The notes: generated by a model not told the origin, from the sequence alone. 64,000 nt of DNA from Ridgeia piscesae (GCA_025642075.2 JAODUO010000478.1:153501-217500), one strand, 5' to 3'; shown: positions 1-28,667, counted from the stretch's first letter. Made by a program: numbers and translations.

Positions 1-625
1 ACACTATTTCGCTATACGTATGGTTTCGCGATACAGAAGCAACGGTACGATCAAACTACACATTAGAGTGGTACGTTTATTTATTACGACAATGCCGTGA
101 TTGCGTTTGTAAGTTTGTAACAACGGCATCGAGATAAGCAATTGTCCGTGGCGGCAGTTTCCTATAAATGAACTAGTTCGTACCTATACTTATACATAAT
201 TTATCGACTGAGATAGATAACTATGGGGGCTCAATAATTATTTCAAAAGACTGTTTGTGAAGTTACAGCCGCAGAAATTCATGTTTTTATATCATCGTAA
301 AGGTCAATATGCCATCGACAAATACGCCACTGGATGTATGAGTATGTTGCGTTTGTTTTTATATTATTGACATTTTAAAATTGCGAAATCGCAACCGTGC
401 AGCAAATCTGCCTGCCACGTGTTAGTATTAATTGAGCGCGCGACTATTTCTTGGACGCATCGAAAGTTTGGAATGGGATTCAAATGTTGGGCATTTGAAG
501 TTGGGTGTTAACTCAAATACCTTGGGGTGGGTTTGTCAAGGAAAATTGTCGGTACTTAGAGCCCATGAATGTCTTAATCCGCCACTGATAGTAAGTGTCC
601 GGCGCTGATCGTATAGAACTGTGAT
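1..625. other. Left flank, no feature recognised
   Basis: AT-leaning unique-looking sequence with only short open frames. No exon, tRNA or repeat could be supported. Confidence 0.5.
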
Positions 626-637
626 CTTGTATGATCA

Positions 638-776
638 ACTACACACACACACGGGCGCGCGCGCACACGCACACGCACACACACACACGCACGCATGCAC
701 ACACACACACACGCACGCATGCCACACACGCACGCACACACACACGCGCGCACGCACGCACGCACACGCACCCACG

Positions 777-807
<31 letters not shown>

Positions 808-860
808 CCACAATTTCACAAACACGCGCGCACGACACACCGCGCGCACACACACACGCA

Positions 861-947
<87 letters not shown>

Positions 948-951
948 CACA

Positions 952-993
<42 letters not shown>
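638..993. repeat. Alternating purine-pyrimidine (CA/CG)n tract
   Basis: About 350 bp of AC dinucleotides interleaved with CGCG/CACG blocks on the + strand. The strict purine-pyrimidine alternation is a classic Z-DNA-prone tract. Open frames of His/Thr or Cys/Val here are artefacts of the repeat. Confidence 0.97.
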
Positions 994-1244
994 CGTTAAT
1001 GTACTCTTTCTATTCAACAACCGACATACTTAATTAATCAGTTACATTTCCCTGATATTCCTAGGACACTTAAATCACCCGTTGCAAAAACCTTTCGTTC
1101 CTAAAAACAGAGCTCTATGTGGGCAGAAGCCCTTTCTCTGTAGCTGCGCCAACATATACCGGATCGGTTTATGTTGGGGCTACATTAACGATTGTATAAT
1201 TGCTGTTATATAGACTATGTGTAAGAAAGCATGATAAAAATAGG

Positions 1245-1840
1245 GGAGGGCGGGTAAAGTGGGCCCCTTAAGCGCCGATCGACCTTCATTTGACATTTGT
1301 GTACACAAACAAATGGTAATTTTTTGCTACACTACCTAGCTATGTTATTGACTAAGTACATGTTCAGTGTAGTTACTCTATCTTAATAAATGTAATACGT
1401 TAGACGAGTTTTAAAAAGACACCCATTTTTTTCATTTTCTAAACTGTGGAGGCCAAAGTGGACCCCTTCACAACGATGCCACTTAACCGTTGGCGCAAAT
1501 CTTGCCCATAAACCCGCCACGCTCATACCTGGCACATGCATGGTGTGTCCACCGGCCCCACTCCCCGCAATACATCCAGCTTTCGCATTTTCTGCTGTTG
1601 GAATACAAATCCGAACAACATAGACAAGGCGTAATGTCAATGTTTTCCTTCTTCCTTTTTTGACATGTTCTGAGCTTTTGTGTGCCCTCTCATCCTTGAA
1701 CCGGTTGGTTGTAGGCACGTTACCAGTATTGCCGTGGTCTCGACGACTTTCTTGTAAGGGCTGCGTGTAATGATCCAGTTCGTCCCTCTGTAGCTTGTTA
1801 CACTGTATCCCCATGTGGCCCACTTTGGCCGCCACCATAG
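1245..1840. repeat. Possible decayed DNA transposon with AAAGTGGGCC ends
   Basis: AAAGTGGGCCCC at about 1256 faces GGCCCACTTT at about 1817 in inverted orientation, with a third related block (AAAGTGGACCCC) at about 1456. An open frame on the - strand fills 1383-1838 but its product is not recognised. The inverted ends are short, so this is tentative. Confidence 0.3.
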
Positions 1841-2142
1841 ATTATCGGTTGGACGCCATTTTGGGATTAATACATTTATTCATTTCAAACCAAAATTGCT
1901 CATTCAATTAACCATGGCCTATTGCTGCATGGACAACATTTATAGTTATGTACCCTGATAATTTATGCAAATGTGGTGTTTGTAAGGCACGCCAAATTAT
2001 TTTAAGAAAAGTATCTAAAACACAAATTTGCTATTCACCGTTTTACATTCGCGCCAAAGAAATAAATACTTAATAAATTCTTAAAGTGATTGCCCCGGAA
2101 GCTACACCGAGCTTCAAAGATGGACACCGGTGAAAAGGTACT

Positions 2143-2175
<33 letters not shown>

Positions 2176-2197
2176 TAATAATAATAATAATAATAAC
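2143..2197. repeat. (AAT)n microsatellite
   Basis: Near-perfect AAT/ATA trinucleotide run followed by degenerate AAC units to about 2215. Confidence 0.95.
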
Positions 2198-2869
2198 AAC
2201 AACAAAAACAACAACAGCAATGCACTGACACATAGTTCATACAACATTAAATATAACATATACAACACCAGTACACACACTAAAATATGGACCAGCTCCA
2301 CAAGAAAGACGAACGCCCATCGGAACAGACGCGTTTTCAAACTACTCATAAACGTTCTTTTAAATGGACTCGTTGCTTCGTTTGTGTTGTCAACATTCAG
2401 GTGTCATACTGCTGTTCTATTCGTAAACTACGTCATATCATAGGACGATTACACGTGGACGTTTACTGTCACGCTATATCGTGACAGCCACACACCAACA
2501 AAGTGCAGAACAAAGCCAGCAAGAGGCTTGGCTTACTAAAACAAAAACACTGCATCCGGCGCCACCGCAAGTGAGACAACCAACACACAAGGTACTCGTG
2601 CGATCAACGCCGCAGTATGCTACCTGCGCCTGGGCGCCCACACGCAGACGGGCATCCAAGCAGTAGCTCGCTTTGTCACTGGTGATTACCGGAGCACTTC
2701 AAGCGTCAGTGCTAATGTGGAACTCCTTGTACACCCGAAGGCGCATAAGAGATGCCACTATGTGTTTTTTTACTTCATCATGGACTAATGACCACAGCAC
2801 ATCCACTCACCAGGCGCCAACATAAGCACAAATTACGAACTCTACCAGCCACTTGCACGCCCTACCAGC

Positions 2870-3430
2870 AGTCATTCTACGTACGGTATATCCCACTGTG
2901 GAACGCACTTTCGGAAGACGCGGTACGTCTACCTCAGTGTCTTATGCCTTGGCCACACCATACCTCGGCAAGACGTAGACCCCGGAGACATTTGCTGACA
3001 TTTGACGTGTACGGGTCTTGCGACCTGTGGAGAACGGGTGTGGACGGTCTCGCAAACCTTATAAGTCCGTCTTGCGATATTTTGAAAATTCTCCTGTTGA
3101 ATCTTTGAAATCGCTAGACGACAGTGTGGACGGCATCGTACGACGCTAGACGGTAATGTGGACAGGTTCGTCGCAAGTCGCAAAACGTAAGTCCCCTAGC
3201 GGAATTCCGAAAAACGCTTTAGCCAATCAGCGAGAGGTGCGGAAAGGTGGCGCTAGTGTAGTTTTCCTTTGGTACACACCAGATGTCGTGTATGGTCGTA
3301 CATCTTTGCGGTGTGGACACAAAAATCGTAACTCACTCAGGGCGTAGATCGTCAGTTGCTTTTGTCTGCGACGCGGTGTGGACACCCTTCGTCGTACATC
3401 GGATCCAGTGTGGACCAGGCAAAGTGTCTT
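2870..3430. repeat. Cluster of GTGTGGAC-type motifs (decayed repeat)
   Basis: At least six G/ATGTGGAC copies occur in about 400 bp just upstream of ELOVL, near 3038, 3122, 3156, 3310, 3370 and 3408, with shared CGTCG/CTAGACG neighbours. This looks like overlapping remnants of one repeat family, but ends and family were not resolved. Confidence 0.4.
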
Positions 3431-3534
3431 ACAAAGAACACGATTAACGTCCGGTGAATGCAGATAACGGGAAAATGGCGACCTACGTACGGTGTTTGTT
3501 GTTTCAGGTCTGCGGTGCTGCCCCCACTAACATC

Positions 3535-3592
3535 ATGTTCGCCGTGGTGACAGATTTGATGCGACAGTATGACGAGGCGCTACCGTTTGCGG
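3535..3592 (+). CDS. ELOVL: ELOVL coding exon 1
   Basis: Encodes residues 1-19 plus the first base of an Asp codon (phase 1), with a gtgagt donor at 3593. The N-terminal peptide starts MFAVVTDLMRQYDEALPFA, soluble and family-like. The exon body probably begins at 3507 after a tttcag acceptor, so the real transcription start lies farther upstream and was not located. Confidence 0.82.
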
Positions 3593-6500
3593 GTGAGTAG
3601 ATTATCCGAAACAATATCATCGACTCACTGCAGAATTAATAACTCGTCTTTTCTTTATAATGCAATAACAAAAGACATCACACGCATAATATAGGTTTGC
3701 TAGACACTGAATAGTTATGTTGATTCAATAATGATTGAGAGTGAAATATTTATTCTTTCCTAATCGTATAACCTTCTGTGTGCAAAAGTTCTAACGAGCT
3801 TTTGACACGAATGAACAAGATTGAAATGCACAGCACAAAACCCAGATGGCAAGTACCCGAGAAAACCTTTGGTTTATCGAGTGCCCAACGCCGCCGTCAC
3901 ACTGGAACGCGTATGCCATTGTAACTGTTATTCAACCCAGTGACACGTCAGATACACATAACTGTGTTGTGTTTGTGACAGATCCCCGCACGACGACGTG
4001 GTTCATGCTCGACAGCCCGTGGCTTGTGTGGTTCCTCTCCGTCGCCTACTTGCTGTTCGTCTGGCTCGGTCCGAAGTACTTGCGTGACAAGAAGCCGTTT
4101 GACCTGAGAACACCAATGATCATCCACAACATCGCTCTGGTTGTCTTCTCAACCTACATGTGCATTGAGGTGCGTTCACAACAGGCGTCGTGGTTAATCA
4201 TGCATAGCCCTGGTATTCGGGCACCAGAATGTTTCGGAATACTTCGGGAAATGTTCAGTTCTGTTGTTGACATCCTGTGGCACCCTTGTGCTGCCAATCT
4301 GCGTCTCGCCGAGTGAGTGTTTTAACGGATTTCATTCTTAGTACTGTACTTATGGTAGGTCATGTGTTACAATATCATTAAATACAGTTCCACCTGATAT
4401 GGGCATACATATATATTTGTACTAATACCATGAAGATATATTTCTTGACTTTACATTTCAGGAATGAGCTTTATCATGTTCGTACAATCTGTTTCTATTT
4501 CCATATATACGCAAGAAATATTGCCTGCTCATCAAAAGCAAACTGCGTGTCGACAGTTAAATCTACCCACTCTAATCTACTCTACCCACTCTAATCTACT
4601 CTATCCACTCTAATCTACTCTATCCACTCTAATCTACTCTACCAACTCTAATCTACTCTATCCACTCTAATCTACTCTACTCACTCTAATCTACTCTACC
4701 CACTCTAATCTACTCTATCCACTCTAATCTACTCTACACACTCTAATCTACTCTACCCACTCTAATCTACTCTATCCACTCTAATCTACTCTACACACTC
4801 TAATCTACTCTATCCACTATAATCTATTCTATCCACTCTAATCTACTCTAATCTACTCTACCCACTCTAATCTACTCTATCCACTCTAATCTATTCTATC
4901 CACTCTAATCTACTCTACCCACTCTAATCTACTCTATCCACTCTAATCTACTCTACACACTCTAATCTACTCTATCCACTATAATCTATTTTATCCACTC
5001 TAATCTACTCTACCCACTCTAATCTACTCTATCCACTCTAATCTACTCTACCCACTCTAATCTACTCTACCCACTCTAATCTACTCTATCCACTTTAATC
5101 TACTCTACACACTCTAATCTACTATATCCACTATAATCTATTCTATCCACTCTAATCTACTCTAATCTACTCTACCCAGTCTAATCTACTCTACCCACTC
5201 TAATCTACTCTACCCACTCTAATCTACTCTATCCACTCTAATCTACTCTACCAACTCTATTTCCGGGTCTTCCCTATTTCACTCGAGTTATGATATTTTC
5301 ACTTCGGCATTACCTAGTCTATTGTTCTGTGAATATGCTTCACACATCCAGCTATGCTTTGTGATCGGTGAGCATTGTTTAAAATCCAGTTGTTTCAGCA
5401 GTCACACAAATGGATTGGCTTTCAAACATGTTTTATTTATTCATCAAGCAAATATGTGTACTACGATGTTGCTCTGTTTTCAGATATTTCTAAGTACCTG
5501 GGATGGAAAGTACGACTACATATGCGCACCTTACAACCTCCAGACTCGGGAGAACCCAAAAGAATTACGGGTAACTAATATAGTAGTTTAACAAATAAAA
5601 TTTTACAAATATTCGAAAGACAAACAAGATTGTTGTTCACCGTGCGCACGTAATACGTCCGTCTCCTCTTGCAGAATAACGTATGGCGCTGCAATATTAT
5701 TAAATGTGTTCAGCAGCTATCGAAATTCGAACTTCAAACACTGGCAAAAAGAATTTTTATTTACACGTCATGTTATTGTGTGGTCCACCAATATTAGACA
5801 GCTGAATGTCTAGCTAACACTAATTGTTCAAATCACGTGAAGAACACGGCGTGTATTAGTATGTTATAGAGGTCACCATTGAGGTTTTGGTTCGTCAGGT
5901 GGCAAAGGTACTCTACTTGCACTTCATCTCGAAATCATTCGAGCTGCTCGACACGGTTTGGATGGTACTGAGGAAGAAGGACAAACAAGTGACCTATCTA
6001 CACATTTATCATCACGTACTCATCATCAACTGCTGGTGGTGGGTGATGAAGTTTGCCCCTGGCGGCGTCGGTGAGTACTAGTCTCTCATTTGCTTCTCGC
6101 CAGTTTTCCGAAAAAAACGTATCGTGAAAAAATTCAGCCGCAGAAATAGGCAAGTCACTTTAGTTGTAGTCTAGCCCTTGTTACGAAAACACAAATTTGC
6201 TCTCAATTTTTTTCCAGAAAGGTCGAGATGGTGTTCGATTGAACAAATCCAAATCCGCCAAGGTGTAAAGAGCAGCTTCAGTGACTGGGTTCTACACTCC
6301 AACAACACATTAGTCTTTTATCTCGTGCATGCAAGAACAAGACGGCTTTGAAAGCTATATATTCGAGAGAACGGCATCCAGCTCTTAATATATCATTTAT
6401 ATGCATAATAAAATTGGCCTATTATTTGTTACGCTACTACATTTACATTGAACTATTTAAACTCAATCCCGTTATGTTAGAATGGAAGATTAAAGCAATT

Positions 6501-7338
6501 AACTCAAATTACGATTCCCGTATTAGCAGTAGTTGGTAAATGAGTCGTGAACGAGGTTCGACACACGGTGATTTAACTTGCAGTACTAAAAATGTCAGCC
6601 GTTCTGTCATGTCATAAATAAAGACTTACACTATTAATAGCGCTTTTCACTGTAAATGTGATGCATTTATCTCGTACACTCAAGTATGATGGAAACACGC
6701 GCGCACACACACGCACGCACGCACGCACGCACCGCGCGCGCCCAACACGGGAGACCGGGAGTGTTAACATAACGGGATCCGGAGACCACATCACTGTACT
6801 GGCCCAAGCGGCGGCGACCGAACCAGCACAAGGAATAATATACGTTTCGTTTGCGTTTGCAGTGTACTTCCCCGCCTGTTTCAACTCCTTCATCCACGCC
6901 CTTATGTACACCTACTACCTGCTGGCGTCTGTCCCAGCACTGCGGCCGTACCTCTGGTGGAAGAAATACATCACGAGACTGCAGATGGTGAGTGACTAGA
7001 CCGTGGACCGTGCACCTATATACCGTTGAACCGATTGTTTATACGGTTTTAAAACGGGTTAAAAACGGTATTCCATACGGTAAGTTACATCGCCAAAGTT
7101 CTTTTGAATCTTCCATAGCCGTGTAAACTTCATAAAATTGAACAAAAAGACGCATTCAACACATGTTAAAGCGCATGTCCGGAAGAGCAGATGGTACAAG
7201 TTGATCAATAGCGTTGTCCCATCAAACCGCAGTGTGGCGCCACTGTTACATAACCATACGTTTTTCCGCATTCAACACGTACATGCAGACATTATACTTT
7301 TGCATACATCATCATCATCATCATCATCGTCGTCGTCG

Positions 7339-7381
<43 letters not shown>

Positions 7382-8043
7382 TGTGCAGCCATAGTGTCCC
7401 GTGTTTTGACGAAGGCCTCAGCATGCTGATTCCACATCAGCCTACCTCGCGCTATCGTCTGCCAGATGGTACCTTTCCAGTAGTCGTCTAGTTCGTCTCT
7501 CCAACATCTCGCCGGCCTTCCTATAGGTCTTTTCCTTTCGTAGTGTTTCCATGTGGTGATACGCAATGTCCATCGGTCAGTCATACATATAAATAATTAA
7601 TTTACTGCGTTAATTTGTGGACCATCCTATCACCATTACAAGCTCAACTATAGATTGTTATAGACTATTTTACAAATACGTTAATTTGTTTGTATTACGA
7701 ACTATTTCTTCTAGAAGTCCATTCGTATGCTGAAGTATTGGTCACCTATTCAAGCACATCCATTTAGCGATACTCTATTGATACTACCCACCAGTACACG
7801 CGCTCTCGCCGTTCTTGTCTGCAGACTCAGTTCGTGGCGGTCTTCCTCCACGTCGCGCTGAACATGTACCTTCGTTGCGACTACCCGCTCTGGGGCCAGC
7901 TGCTCGTTGTGTGGATCTCGCTCTCACTCCTCGTTCTCTTCGGCAACTTCTACTGGAACGCCTACCGCCGCTCCAGCCACGCGACGAACACCGACAAAAC
8001 CAGCACCAACGGCCGTTACGTCGAGAGCAAGAAACTCGCATAG
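3535..8043 (+). CDS. ELOVL: Very-long-chain fatty acid elongase (ELOVL4/2/5-like), complete, six exons
   Basis: Coding exons are 3535-3592, 3982-4169, 5484-5570, 5899-6070, 6863-6987 and 7825-8043 (TAG at 8041). All introns are GT-AG and phases are consistent, giving 282 aa, the usual ELOVL length. This ER multi-pass enzyme catalyses the condensing step (malonyl-CoA plus fatty acyl-CoA) of fatty acid elongation. Visible family motifs: LLFVWLGPKYLRDKKPF in the first membrane region, KSFELLDT (res 123-130), the catalytic histidine box HIYHH (146-150) preceded by KKDKQVTYL, NSFIHALMYTYY (176-187), TQF (211-213), and a dilysine ER-retrieval end KKLA (279-282). The HxYHH box with Q five residues upstream of its first His resembles the ELOVL2/4/5 group rather than ELOVL1/7 (HVFHH) or ELOVL3/6 (HWYHH); substrate range cannot be read from sequence. 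The start is the first ATG in exon 1; a tttcag acceptor at 3501-3506 suggests a separate 5' UTR exon. An AATAAA at 8761 probably ends the mRNA. Confidence 0.93.
3982..4169 (+). CDS. ELOVL: ELOVL coding exon 2
   Basis: Acceptor gtgacag ends at 3981 and donor gtgcgt starts at 4170. It encodes residues 20-82, including the WLGPKYLRDKKPFDLRTP segment after the first transmembrane helix and the second membrane helix (IIHNIALVVFSTYMCIE). Confidence 0.93.
4556..5263. repeat. 19-bp minisatellite in ELOVL intron 2
   Basis: About 37 tandem units of TCTACTCTACCCACTCTAA, with the CCC/TCC/CAC position alternating. A variant cassette (ACACACTCTAA, then CCACTATAATCTATT) recurs near 4790, 4960 and 5105, showing a higher-order pattern. 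Confidence 0.97.
5484..5570 (+). CDS. ELOVL: ELOVL coding exon 3
   Basis: Acceptor ttttcag ends at 5483 and donor gtaact starts at 5571; 29 codons, phase 0 on both sides. It encodes the lumenal loop with YDYICAPYNLQ, matching the conserved Y-x-Y-x-C-x-P loop of ELOVL proteins. Confidence 0.9.
5899..6070 (+). CDS. ELOVL: ELOVL coding exon 4 (histidine box)
   Basis: Acceptor ttcgtcag ends at 5898 and donor gtgagt starts at 6071 (phase 1 end). It contains KSFELLDT and the catalytic HIYHH, followed by the aromatic CWWW membrane segment. Confidence 0.95.
6697..6745. repeat. (CACG)n microsatellite in ELOVL intron 4
   Basis: Short run of CACACG/CACGCACG units ending in CGCGCGCCC, about 110 bp before exon 5. 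Confidence 0.85.
6863..6987 (+). CDS. ELOVL: ELOVL coding exon 5
   Basis: Acceptor tttgcag ends at 6862 and donor gtgagt starts at 6988. It encodes FNSFIHALMYTYY and PYLWWKKYITRLQM, both signature ELOVL blocks. Confidence 0.95.
7309..7381. repeat. (TCA)n tail of a LINE copy
   Basis: TCA/TCG trinucleotides abut the 3' end of the LINE fragment at 7382-7590. Read on the - strand this is an (ATG)n tail, as is usual for RTE-type LINEs that end in simple repeats. Confidence 0.85.
7378..7590 (-). mobile_element. 5'-truncated LINE (RT C-terminus) in ELOVL intron 5
   Basis: The - strand encodes KRPIGRPARCWRDELDDYW followed by KGTIWQTIARGR and ends DTMAAQ. This is the typical C-terminal tail of endonuclease/reverse-transcriptase LINE ORF2 proteins (GRPxxRWxDxxDxYW). 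A related copy with the same end lies at 43915-44130. Oriented antisense to the host gene. Confidence 0.85.
7825..8043 (+). CDS. ELOVL: ELOVL coding exon 6 (last)
   Basis: Acceptor gtctgcag ends at 7824. It encodes TQFVAVFLH, the last membrane helix (LLVVWISLSLLVLFGNFYW), a basic-polar tail and the terminal KKLA retrieval signal before TAG. Confidence 0.94.
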   Translation, partial: TQFVAVFLHVALNMYLRCDYPLWGQLLVVWISLSLLVLFGNFYWNAYRRSSHATNTDKTSTNGRYVESKKLA

Positions 8044-8760
8044 CATTGCAGTAGAACTTGTACACCAATTCGTGATGCATCTTCGTCTAGCTTCCATGTC
8101 TGTCACAGACGTTGGCCATCATAGCGATGCAGACGTTATCAAACGAATATTGTGCCTTCGAGGAAATATACAGATCACACCGCTAACCCACCTGACCAAC
8201 TTCTCTGAGGAATGGCAGTCTCTTATTATGATATTATCGCCCGCCCGCCCGCCAAACGACAAAAGAAAACAAAGAAAACGAGATACGAGATCGCTACTAC
8301 AATTGCGTTGTTTTTAATAGTTTCAACTTGGTGTTAAGAAAGGGCCCAACTGCTCCCACTTGCTGTTACTGTCAACAAGAAGATTATTCTAAACGGCGTT
8401 CGATACGTGTAGGTCTTTATATATTCTTTCCAGAGGTCAATTCAACAGGTTTGACTGGGAGTAAAATGTAAAGCGCTTTGACCAATCCTGTGATTGGATA
8501 ATGAGCTATATTAGGAACCTTTTCACCTTTATATAATTGTATCCAGCGTGTGTGCATTTGTTGAGTTTAGTCACCGTGCAATCGTTGTGATCGTTATAGC
8601 AATGAATTTGTCTTGGAATTTGTTTTTGTTGTTAACATGACTATTACTTTAGTAACGGGTGTGTTATTGAGTAAATCTGGTATATGTAAATTATAGATTT
8701 TATGTTAACAGTTAATTTATAGTCCGCAGTTTCTGTTAACAACAATTGTTACGGTGTTTC

Positions 8761-8766
8761 AATAAA
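8761..8766 (+). terminator. Probable ELOVL polyadenylation signal
   Basis: AATAAA lies 718 bp past the ELOVL stop, followed by a short stretch before the AC-rich repeat at about 8815. No other canonical hexamer was noticed between the stop codon and this point. Use is inferred. Confidence 0.5.
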
Positions 8767-8814
8767 CAGTTGTAAAGAAAAGACACCTCGTCGTGATCAT
8801 TATACGCGGTCCGC

Positions 8815-8920
8815 GCACAATATACACACCTGCACACAATACACACACGCACGCTCACGCGCGCGCGTGAACACATAAACAAGAGATCACACATACACCC
8901 GCACGCATACACACATGGGA
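8815..8920. repeat. AC/CG-rich low-complexity tract
   Basis: Alternating CA and CGCG blocks (about 100 bp) immediately past the ELOVL 3' end. Confidence 0.8.
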
Positions 8921-9365
8921 CATGCTGTTTTATTGGAAATATGTGTTTAATCTCAGAAAGCGTTGCCATACTCTGATCGTGGGTTCGGGTCATCTTCGCA
9001 AGCCAGGGCTGATTGTCATTCAAATTCACGCATCCTGTCCCCACGTTGTGGTGGCACAGCTAAGCGACACACAGCGACCAAGTTGTTAAATATTTTACGG
9101 ATGAGCGATGTTAACATAGCTTCCATGAGGTGGCGCCACTATTGCTGTTGCATACGTCTGAATTTGCTTAGCCTCAGTTACCCCGGCTCTGTGAGGTGGC
9201 AGCATTTTTATCGACCCTCGCTAGGACCTGGGAAATTAAATATCTGCCAATGTCACCGGTAGGACGCCACGTTCAGATAGAGACGATGATTGTCTCTCAG
9301 GCCAACAATGAAATTATTTTATCAGAATCTACTGTACTATAAAAACGATTCAACATATAAAATGG
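8921..9365. other. Intergenic, no gene recognised
   Basis: Contains the palindrome GTGGCGCCAC at about 9131 and a short block, TGTGAGGTGGCAGCATT near 9190, shared with about 29908. No coding signal. Confidence 0.4.
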
Positions 9366-9369
9366 AGAG

Positions 9370-9461
9370 AGGACGGACGACGGGCGACGGGCGACGGGCG
9401 ACGGGCGACGGGCGACGGGCGACGGGCGACGGACAAGGGGAAGATAGAGAGATTTGGATGA

Positions 9462-9549
<88 letters not shown>

Positions 9550-10192
9550 CCAACAAGACCGACAAGACCGACAAGACAGACAAGACCGACAAGACTGACA
9601 AGACCGACAAGACCGACAGACAAACAAGACAGAGACAGAGACAGAGACAGAGACAGAGACAGAGACAGAGACAGAGACAGAGACAGAGACAGAGACAGAG
9701 ACAGAGACAGAGACAGAGACAGAGACAGAGACAGAGACAGAGACAGAGACAGAGACGAGACGGGACGGGACGGGACGGGACGGGACGGGACGGGACGGGA
9801 CGGGACGGGACGGGACGGGACGGGACGGGACGGGACGGGACGGGACGGGACGGGACGGGACGGGACGGGACGGGACGGGACGGGACGGGACGGGACGGGA
9901 CGGGGGCACATACACACACACATACACACACGTTCATATACACACGCACACGCGCACACGCGCACACGCGCACACGCGCACACGCGCACACGCGCACACG
10001 CGCACACGCGCACACGCGCACACGCGCACACGCGCACACGCGCACACGCGCACACGCGCACACGCGCACACGCGCACACGCGCACACGCGCACACGCGCA
10101 CACGCGCACACGCCCACACGCGCACACGCCACACGCGCACACGCGCACACGCGCACACGCGCACACGCGCACACGCGCACACGCGCACACCC
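9370..10192. repeat. Compound satellite: six consecutive simple-repeat motifs
   Basis: Without interruption the + strand runs (GGGCGAC)n 9381-9432, (GA)n 9464-9540, (GACCGACAA)n 9540-9626, (ACAGAG)n 9627-9756, (GGGAC)n 9757-9904, a short CACATA bridge, then (CACGCG CA)n to 10192. The first five are almost entirely purine+C without T. Confidence 0.97.
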
Positions 10193-10199
10193 ACATGCA

Positions 10200-11330
10200 T
10201 ACGACATTTTTATTAAAAAAATAATAATCTCAATTGTTATGCCGGGACACGTTCTGACATGACTTCCTTGCCAACAACAATACCGACTGTGCTTATTCCC
10301 CGAGTGACATTGACTGTAATTAACAAGGGCGTAGCGCTCGTGTCATATCGTATGTATGTCTACTCTAAATGACCGCTATTACTATGCACCACCACAGATG
10401 ATATCTCAACCAACGCAATTAGTGCACAGACCAACTACCGCTGACATACTTTTAAATACTTTCCGATATTCAAACTGCACTGGTCTTTCCCTAACGTTGC
10501 ATCCTGTAAAACACGACCCTGGCACTATGCACAAAACAGTGGATTAAAATAATACGTAAATTTGTGTCTCAAGTAAATGCGGCAAATTCCCACTTCCTAC
10601 TGATGTAAGACCACAATAAGGTGTTCGTCCAAAGAGTACCCTATACAAACAGCCTTATGCAGGTTGTCTGAATTTTTGTGAGCACATATGTAGTGTGGAG
10701 TGAGTAGAAATGATACTTTTGTGCAGCGTGGCACCAGAGCTGTCAAATTATGACAGCTGTCAGTTGGTGCATTTCTGCGTATTAATACAGTTGTAATTTT
10801 GCTTGGTGATGTAATCAGGGGATATCCGTGGGTGGTTCAAGCAGAAATGGAGAGGTGTAAGGTTTGGAAGAAGTTAGTGGGAGCCTGATGTATGAGAAAT
10901 TAACGGATTTGTCACAGAACTTCTGTCTATGGAGGATAAATATGCTGTGAAATTGTCAATAACAGAGCTCTTCAAGATTAGTAGGAAATGAAGGAAACGT
11001 TATAATGGTCGCCTATGGAGACTGCAAATGTGGTCTGACTCTTACTACATCCCTTTGTTAATTCAATGTCGTATTATCTATTGTTGCGATTCGTTATAAC
11101 TTGTACGGAGATTGCATTAATGTCTACTTTCGCGAGCGAATTTGGGATAGACCAAATCTATGGGATAGACGGACAGACCAGTATGTATGGTTCAATTGGC
11201 AACAGTAGAGTTGTCTATCGTGCTGTTCGCAAACTTACAACTGTAAAACCCTGCAAGCAACCTGCTAGAAAAATAGCAGCATAAAAGTCTTAATCAGATG
11301 GCGTTACGACAAACAGACAACGTTGGCGAT
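10200..11330. other. Intergenic, no gene recognised
   Basis: Short open frames only. A small inverted repeat (AGCTGTCA ... TGACAGCT) lies near 10740. No exon, tRNA or transposon end could be supported. Confidence 0.4.
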
Positions 11331-11575
11331 GTTGCAGCCTGCGCGTACTTCGACGGTATGTCGGCAGGCGGCGCTGCTGTGCCACGTATCCCACTGCGAG
11401 GTCACGCACGTCCGCGGCGTGCGCACTGCAGCGTTCTGTTAGCACCGACCGATTCGCGCCACTTTCTGCCGAGCGCCCGTTCGTAGCCAGCCGCCGACGT
11501 CTGCTGCCGTTGTCTCCGCCGCCAGTTCGGAATTTATCGCAGTCGACGCCCGAGCGAGTCCGCACACAAACAAAC

Positions 11576-11600
<25 letters not shown>
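11330..11600 (+). promoter_or_regulatory. CpG-rich promoter/first-exon region of the LIM gene
   Basis: Dense CpG (for example gcgcgtacttcgacgg, gtccgcggcgtgcgc) leads into the ATG at 11576. No TATA box is visible. The role as promoter is inferred from position and composition. Confidence 0.45.
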
Positions 11601-28088
<16,488 letters not shown>

Positions 28089-28667
28089 GGCGCCATCTGC
28101 TGACCGACCGGAAACACCGCATGCAATTCTGCCCTCTGCCGGCTAGAATGGGATCGTTGAAACAAGCCGACAGAGGGCAGCTGTGTCGATGGACGCGTTG
28201 ATAGAACAGTCTTGTGTTTTTTCTAGGATCTGCTACTGTTAGACAAAAACGATGTCGCTGTGTGAATTTATTTAGTTTAGTTTGACATGTGCAATATTCG
28301 TCAAAACAACAAATCCATAACATGCCAATATATCGTATCGGCCGGTAACTGAATGATAATTATAATTGTTTTTTTTAATCAAATTCAATTTATAATCAAA
28401 CTATTCAGTGTTATACATGCTGAGCTGGTGTTGCGGCTAACGTGAATGGTCTGAAGACAACAAAGAACTACATATGAACATGGCTACAAAGACACTTCAC
28501 CTGGGAAATATGTCCTCAACTAGGATGCACTATTTGCTTTCATTCTTGTATGGCGCCAAAGACTGCATCGGTAGTAGAGAGGGTTAAGACGGCCGCTTAC
28601 TCATGATGATGACGTCAACAATGTCGTGCTACATTCTATAAAGCAAAAATACCGCCTGTCTGTCACT

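Noticed and set aside
574..1037. Long open frames of Cys/Val or His/Thr
   Set aside because: They are translations of the CA/CG repeat in several frames and on both strands; no start context or splice signals.
1383..1838. 151-codon open frame on the - strand
   Set aside because: No recognisable family; more likely the body of a decayed repeat with AAAGTGGGCC ends.
8940..9010. Possible tRNA-type SINE (GGGTTCGGGTCATC)
   Set aside because: The B-box is imperfect and no A-box could be placed; too weak to annotate.
9297..10224. Open frames up to about 300 codons on both strands
   Set aside because: They exist only because the compound satellite lacks stop codons; composition is pure repeat.
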